From: DATMXS01 sp050260275
GTDB taxonomy: Bacteria; Acidobacteriota; Terriglobia; Bryobacterales; Bryobacteraceae
DNA: 19,362 nucleotides
Direction: 5' to 3'
Assembly (NCBI GenBank): GCA_050260275.1
Contig: JBLNBX010000069.1
Coordinates: 1 to 19,362 of the forward strand
The first letter of the stretch is position 1. Each line of letters begins with the position of its first letter. The notes beneath the pieces were generated by a model. That model ran no database searches, was not told the DNA's origin, and saw nothing but the letters and a program-made list of their open reading frames with translations. A program made the position numbers and the translations under genes. Positions 15,106-19,362 of this stretch are shown here, piece after piece.

Positions 15106-18100
15106 CCGGATCATCGAGTTCTCGGCGGCAAACCGCCTGATCATCTTCGTCCTGATAGCGGCTGGCGTGCTGGGCGGTCTGTACTCGATGAACTCAATCC
15201 CGCTCGACGCGATCCCCGATCTCAGCGACACGCAGGTGATCGTCTATTCGCGGTGGGACCGCAGCCCGGACATCATCGAAGACCAGGTCACCTATCCGAT
15301 CGTCACAGCCATGCTGGGCGCGCCGAAGGTCAAGGATGTTCGCGGTTTCTCCGACTTCGGCTACTCGTACGTCTACATCATCTTCGAAGAAGGAACCGAT
15401 ATCTATTGGGCGCGTTCACGAACGCTCGAATATCTCTCCGGCGTACTGCCCCGCCTGCCGCAGGGCGTGAAGACCGAGCTCGGACCCGATGCAACCGGCG
15501 TCGGATGGGTGTTTCAATACGCGTTGGTTGACAGGTCGGGCAAACACAGTCTGGCCGATCTCCGGTCGATCCAAGACTGGTACCTGCAATATCACCTGAA
15601 GGCAGTTCCTGGAGTCGCAGAGGTGGCGCCCCTGGGGGGATTCGTGCGGCAGTACCAGGTCAACGTCGATCCGAACCGCCTGCGCGCCTACAACATTCCG
15701 GTAAACAAGGTCGTTGAGGCAGTCCGGGCCGGCAACAACGATGTCGGCGGACGGCTTCTGGAGCTAACCGGCGCCGAGTACATGGTGCGAGGGCGCGGCT
15801 ACGCAAAGTCGGTGGACGAGATCGGCGATATCGTCCTCGCGGTCTCCGATAGCGGCATCCCCGTTCGGGTGCGCGACGTCGGCTCCGTCGTGCTCGGTCC
15901 CGATATCCGGCGCGGCGTCGCGGATCTCGACGGCGAGGGAGACGTAGTCTCCGGCATCGTCATCATGAGACAGGGTGAGAACGCGCTCGACGTGATCGAA
16001 CGGGTGAGGGACAAGCTCGAGGAGGTCAAGCCCGGCCTGCCTTCAGGGGTGGAAGTGGTAACCGCTTACGACCGTTCCGAGTTGATCCTGCGTTCGGTCG
16101 ATAACCTGAAACATACACTCACGGAAGAACTCATCGTTGTCGCGCTCGTGATTCTGGTTTTCCTGTGGCATGTCCCGAGCGCGCTGATCCCGATTCTCAC
16201 CATTCCCATAGCCATCATCATCTCGTTCATCCCCATGAAGATGATGGGCATCAGCTCCAACATCATGTCGCTAGGGGGCATTGCTATTGCGGTCGGAGCT
16301 ATGGTCGATGCCGCGATCGTAGTTGTGGAGCAGACGCACAAGAAGCTGGAGGAATGGGAACGGAGCGGGCGGCAGGAAGACTACCACCGGGTAGTGATCA
16401 ACGCCGTTAAGGAGGTGGGCGGCCCGAGTTTCTTTGCCCTTCTCGTTATTGCCGTGTCGTTCATGCCGGTGCTCGCCCTGGAAGCGCAGGAGGGCCGGTT
16501 GTTCAAGCCGCTCGCGTATACGAAGAACCTCACCATGATAGTGGCGGCCGTTCTGGCCATCACGCTCGATCCGGCGATGCGGTTGCTGTTCACACACATG
16601 AAGAACTTCAGCTTCCGCCCGCGTTGGTTGAGCCGCGCCGCCAATGCGGTGCTCGTTGGGAAGATCCATTCCGAAGAGAACCATCCCTTAAGCAAGGCCC
16701 TCATTCGGATGTACGAACCGGTCTGCGCATGGGCGCTCCGCTGGAAGTGGATGGTGATCGTATCCGCGGTGGCGCTGGTGGCGATCACGGTACCTGTGTA
16801 TCAACGCCTTGGTTCGGAGTTCATGCCTCCGCTAGACGAGGGTGCAATCCTCTACATGCCTTCGACGCTGCCCGGCATCTCGGTAACCGAGAGCCAGCGT
16901 CTGTTGCAGGTACAGGACAGGATCATCCGCCAGTTCCCCGAAGTGGAGCGCGTACTCGGGAAGGCCGGACGCGCCGAAACCTCAACCGACCCGGCTCCCT
17001 TCTCGATGATGGAGACGACTATCATTTTGAAGCCGCACGACCAGTGGCGCAAGGTGGACACCTGGTACTCATCCTGGGCGCCCGCGTGGGCAAAACCTCT
17101 CTTCTCGCGCATCACTCCGGACCACATCTCGACTGAACAGCTCGTCGAGGAGATGAATGCCGCCCTGAAGCTCCCCGGGGTTTCGAACTCATGGACGATG
17201 CCGGTTAAGGGCCGCATCGACATGCTAACCTCCGGTGTCCGCACCCCAGTCGGCATCAAGATCAACGGCTCCGACATCAAAGAGATCGAGCGCCTCGGAA
17301 CGGAGATCGAAGCGCTTCTGCCCAAGGTCAACGGAACCCGCAGTGTCTTCGCGGAGCGAACCAGCGGCGGATACTTCCTGGATTTCGACTGGCGCCGTGA
17401 AGAGCTTGCCCGGTACGGGCTGACGATCGACGATGCGCAGATGATGCTGATGTCGGCGGTCGGCGGCGAAAATGTCACAACCACTATCGAGGGACGCGAG
17501 CGCTATCCGGTAAACGTCCGATACTTCCGCGACTACCGCAGCGACCTCTCGAACCTGGAACGGGTCCTCGTGCCGGCGATGAACGGCAAGGCCCAGATCC
17601 CGATCACGCAACTGGCCAGCATCAGGACCGTAAGCGGTCCCGGCATGTTGCGCGATGAAAACGGCATGCTGAACGGATACGTGTACGTAGACGTAGCCGG
17701 CCGCGACATCGGCAGTTATGTTCAAGAGGCCAAGAACCTCCTGCGTGAACAATTGGCACTTCCGCCAGGTTACTCACTTCAGTGGAGCGGCCAGTACGAA
17801 GCCATGGAGCGTGTCAAGGAGAAGCTGAAGCTGGTCGTGCCGCTCACCTTGTTCCTCATCCTGATGCTCCTCTACATCAACACTAAGTCAATCGCCAAAA
17901 CGCTTCTGATTCTCCTGGCGGTGCCGTTCTCCGCGGTAGGGGCAATATGGCTGCTCTATCTGCTCGGCTACAACATGAGCATCGGCGTCTGGGTGGGTCT
18001 CATCGCGCTGCTGGGAGTAGACGCCGAGACGGCAGTGTTCATGTTGCTCTACCTGGATCTGGCCTACGAGAAAGCTAAGAAGGAGGGCAGGATCCGCAGC

Positions 18101-18361
18101 CTCAGGGACCTTCAGGAAGTCATTCTGCACGGCGCAGCGAAGCGGATCCGGCCGAAGTTCATGACCGTGGCGACGATGTTCGTGGGACTCGTACCGATAA
18201 TGTGGTCCACCGGAACCGGCGCGGATGTGATGAAGCGCATCGCTGCGCCGATGGTCGGCGGGATATTCACGTCCTTCATTCTCGAGCTGGTGGTCTATCC
18301 GGCAATTTACGAGGTATGGAAATGGAATGCCGATATCAAAACATCGCTACTGCGCTCATAG
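15098..18361 (+). CDS. cusA: RND heavy-metal efflux pump, CusA/CzcA family, probably Cu(I)/Ag(I)
   Basis: 1087-residue inner-membrane proton-driven transporter exporting metal ions from periplasm/cytoplasm through the adaptor and channel. Typical 12-helix RND plan: helix 1 about 13-30, helices 2-6 about 343-495, helix 7 about 551-567, helices 8-12 about 911-1072. Proton-relay residues are present: Asp404 in GAMVDAAIVVVE (Asp405 of E. coli CusA) and Asp975/Glu977 in GVDAETAVFMLLYLD. The three CusA metal methionines appear in context: Met576 (EFMPPLDEG), Met637/638 (PFSMMETTI) and Met709 (GRIDMLTSGVRTPVGIKI). This points to Cu(I)/Ag(I) rather than Zn/Co. After helix 6 it has ITLDPAMRLLF and a roughly 30-residue basic segment (FSFRPRWLSRAANAVLVGK) known from a CusA-like subgroup. 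ATG start overlaps the adaptor stop by 8 nt, so translational coupling is likely. Confidence 0.96.
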   Translation: MIDRIIEFSAANRLIIFVLIAAGVLGGLYSMNSIPLDAIPDLSDTQVIVYSRWDRSPDIIEDQVTYPIVTAMLGAPKVKDVRGFSDFGYSYVYIIFEEGTDIYWARSRTLEYLSGVLPRLPQGVKTELGPDATGVGWVFQYALVDRSGKHSLADLRSIQDWYLQYHLKAVPGVAEVAPLGGFVRQYQVNVDPNRLRAYNIPVNKVVEAVRAGNNDVGGRLLELTGAEYMVRGRGYAKSVDEIGDIVLAVSDSGIPVRVRDVGSVVLGPDIRRGVADLDGEGDVVSGIVIMRQGENALDVIERVRDKLEEVKPGLPSGVEVVTAYDRSELILRSVDNLKHTLTEELIVVALVILVFLWHVPSALIPILTIPIAIIISFIPMKMMGISSNIMSLGGIAIAVGAMVDAAIVVVEQTHKKLEEWERSGRQEDYHRVVINAVKEVGGPSFFALLVIAVSFMPVLALEAQEGRLFKPLAYTKNLTMIVAAVLAITLDPAMRLLFTHMKNFSFRPRWLSRAANAVLVGKIHSEENHPLSKALIRMYEPVCAWALRWKWMVIVSAVALVAITVPVYQRLGSEFMPPLDEGAILYMPSTLPGISVTESQRLLQVQDRIIRQFPEVERVLGKAGRAETSTDPAPFSMMETTIILKPHDQWRKVDTWYSSWAPAWAKPLFSRITPDHISTEQLVEEMNAALKLPGVSNSWTMPVKGRIDMLTSGVRTPVGIKINGSDIKEIERLGTEIEALLPKVNGTRSVFAERTSGGYFLDFDWRREELARYGLTIDDAQMMLMSAVGGENVTTTIEGRERYPVNVRYFRDYRSDLSNLERVLVPAMNGKAQIPITQLASIRTVSGPGMLRDENGMLNGYVYVDVAGRDIGSYVQEAKNLLREQLALPPGYSLQWSGQYEAMERVKEKLKLVVPLTLFLILMLLYINTKSIAKTLLILLAVPFSAVGAIWLLYLLGYNMSIGVWVGLIALLGVDAETAVFMLLYLDLAYEKAKKEGRIRSLRDLQEVILHGAAKRIRPKFMTVATMFVGLVPIMWSTGTGADVMKRIAAPMVGGIFTSFILELVVYPAIYEVWKWNADIKTSLLRS

Positions 18362-19119
18362 GGGCAACGCTGCTGGCTGGGGGGTACAGCAGCCATGCTC
18401 AGGAGCCGCTCGCGTTTGAGGTGAGACACGATCATCTTATCAAGAGCGGCCGCGGCACACTCCTGATCGAGCCCGCACGCATCTACTATCGCGAATCCGG
18501 CGCTCCCGAAGAGCCTGGAAAGGGGAAGCACGTCTGGGAGTGGCCGTTCGAAGAGATTCAGGAACTGCGATTGAGTCCGCGCACCCTGAGCTTCGTCACG
18601 TACGAGGACGACAAGTGGATGGCGGGCAGGGACAGGCGATATAGCTTCTCCCTCGCCGGAGATGCCACGTTTCACTCAGCCTATGGGCTCCTGAAGAACA
18701 GGCTCGATTCGCGATTTGTCGCGATCTTCGCGGACGAGAGCGTCACGCCTCTGTGGGAGATCCCGGTGAAGCACCTGACGCGGTTTGGAGGGCACCAGGG
18801 GAAGTTAATTATTGGCGAAGACAGGGTTGTCTTTAGTACGAGTGCGAAAGGCGAGTCGCGGACGTGGCGGAACGAGGATATCGAGAACATCAGCAGCAGT
18901 GGACCGCACCAGTTGACTCTGACCACTTACGAGCGCGCGCTCGGGCACTACGGCAACCTGAAGCAGTTCAATTTTCAGTTGAAACAGCAGATGGATCAGG
19001 AGCGCTACGACTGGCTATGGCAGATGATCCACAGGCCGCCCGCGCTCGAAGTGCTCACTCCGCTGCCCACGCTCACAACCAGAAAAGAATCCCGCAATGA
19101 AAGGAATATGACTGAATGA
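18322..19119 (+). CDS. Secreted protein of unknown function with two PH-like repeats
   Basis: Not a family I can name with certainty. 265 residues with a signal-peptide-like start (IATALIGATLLAGGYSSHAQ). ATG 18322 is chosen because GAGGT lies 7 nt upstream; ATG 18316 is too close to it, and longer in-frame extensions would overlap the pump gene deeply. The mature part seems to be two tandem copies of a beta-rich unit. Copy 1 is about 28-115 (HDHLIKSGRGTLLIEPARIYY, WEWPFEEIQELRLSPRTLSFVTYED). Copy 2 is about 145-235 (VKHLTRFGGHQGKLIIGEDRVVF, TWRNEDIENISSSGPHQLTLTTYE). Each goes strand, Gly-rich turn, strand, then W-x-(F/N)-E-(E/D)-I, recalling PH/GRAM-type 'short PH' repeats. It has no metal-ligand clusters. 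It overlaps the pump gene by 40 nt and the next gene by ATGA, so it belongs to the efflux operon. Confidence 0.85.
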   Translation: MECRYQNIATALIGATLLAGGYSSHAQEPLAFEVRHDHLIKSGRGTLLIEPARIYYRESGAPEEPGKGKHVWEWPFEEIQELRLSPRTLSFVTYEDDKWMAGRDRRYSFSLAGDATFHSAYGLLKNRLDSRFVAIFADESVTPLWEIPVKHLTRFGGHQGKLIIGEDRVVFSTSAKGESRTWRNEDIENISSSGPHQLTLTTYERALGHYGNLKQFNFQLKQQMDQERYDWLWQMIHRPPALEVLTPLPTLTTRKESRNERNMTE

Positions 19120-19362
19120 CAAAGACACTGCTTTCGTTTCTCGGCGCCGTCGTAATGCTCGGCGCCGCGCAAGGGGAAAGGACGTTCACAGGCGTGATCA
19201 CCGACACAATGTGCGGCGGTGATCATGCCGCAATGAAAGTGACGCCAGTCAGCGAGTGCGTGCGGGAGTGCATCAGACATGACAAGCGGAATAAGTACGC
19301 GCTGTTTGACGGCAAGCATGTATATGTGCTGAGCGACCAGCAGACTCCGGAGAAGTTCGCCG
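19116..19362 (+). CDS. Small secreted Cys-containing protein, DUF5818-like, cut by window edge
   Basis: First 82 codons of a secreted protein. Signal peptide about 1-20 (MTKTLLSFLGAVVMLGAAQG), then FTGVITDTMCGGDHAAM, ECVRECIRHDK, KYALFDGKHVYVLSDQQ. This pattern (a GxIxDxMCG-xH start, a CxxxC-type pair and a KYxLxDGxxVYxLSDQ strand) matches what I know as DUF5818 proteins, frequent in Acidobacteriota; their function is not established. Cys33, Cys48 and Cys52 plus His37 and His55 could bind metal or form a disulfide. Start ATG 19116 overlaps the previous stop as ATGA, so it is translated as part of the efflux operon. A role as periplasmic metal-binding accessory is inference only. Confidence 0.8.
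   Translation, partial: MTKTLLSFLGAVVMLGAAQGERTFTGVITDTMCGGDHAAMKVTPVSECVRECIRHDKRNKYALFDGKHVYVLSDQQTPEKFA

Noticed and set aside
16585..16690. Basic insertion after helix 6 of the RND pump as a novel domain
   Set aside because: The same segment, with ITLDPAMRLLF before it, is familiar from a known CusA-like subgroup.

Overview
The window is a GC-rich bacterial chromosome segment with tightly packed genes and frequent ATG/GTG/TTG starts. It most resembles the soil Acidobacteriota (Solibacter/Bryobacter-like). That placement rests on general resemblance: many secreted esterase paralogs with 'AQ'-type signal-peptide ends, a DUF5818-like secreted protein, and a Cus/Czc-type efflux operon with a doubled metal-binding motif. 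No rRNA or other marker gene confirms it, and I see no tRNA, rRNA, CRISPR array, insertion sequence or phage gene.

Region 1 (1-7132, minus strand) is a six-gene co-directional array of secreted esterases. Reading in the direction of transcription it has five CE1-type (feruloyl/acetyl-xylan-esterase-like) alpha/beta hydrolases, at 5906-7132, 4683-5876, 3520-4671, 2325-3488 and 1159-2310, followed by a type B carboxylesterase that runs off the left edge. Gaps are about 10-30 nt, so a single operon is likely. Four of the CE1 proteins are clearly recent paralogs; the one at 4683-5876 is divergent. The carboxylesterase has an apparent one-base frameshift just after its best start codon.

Region 2 (7133-7604) is a divergent intergenic stretch between the esterase array and a thiazole-synthesis pair, thiG-thiH (7605-9543, plus strand), which makes the thiazole moiety of thiamine. 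No TPP riboswitch signature is visible.

Region 3 (9546-19362) looks like a self-contained metal-response locus. A membrane histidine kinase and an NtrC-class sigma-54-dependent response regulator (minus strand, overlapping GTGA junction) face away from a plus-strand efflux operon. That operon encodes an outer-membrane channel, a periplasmic adaptor with one intact and one degenerate heavy-metal-binding motif plus a His-rich tail, and a CusA-like RND pump with the Cu(I)/Ag(I) methionine set. Downstream are a secreted two-repeat protein of unknown function and a small Cys-containing DUF5818-like secreted protein, cut by the right edge. The plus-strand genes are spaced by 10 nt or overlap. In the divergent control region a strong sigma-54 (-24/-12) promoter candidate (12241-12256) lies about 110 bp before the channel gene. 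This fits a model in which the kinase/regulator pair switches on the efflux operon through sigma-54 in response to envelope metal (probably Cu/Ag) stress. The locus plus its two accessory secreted proteins is the most interesting system in the window.
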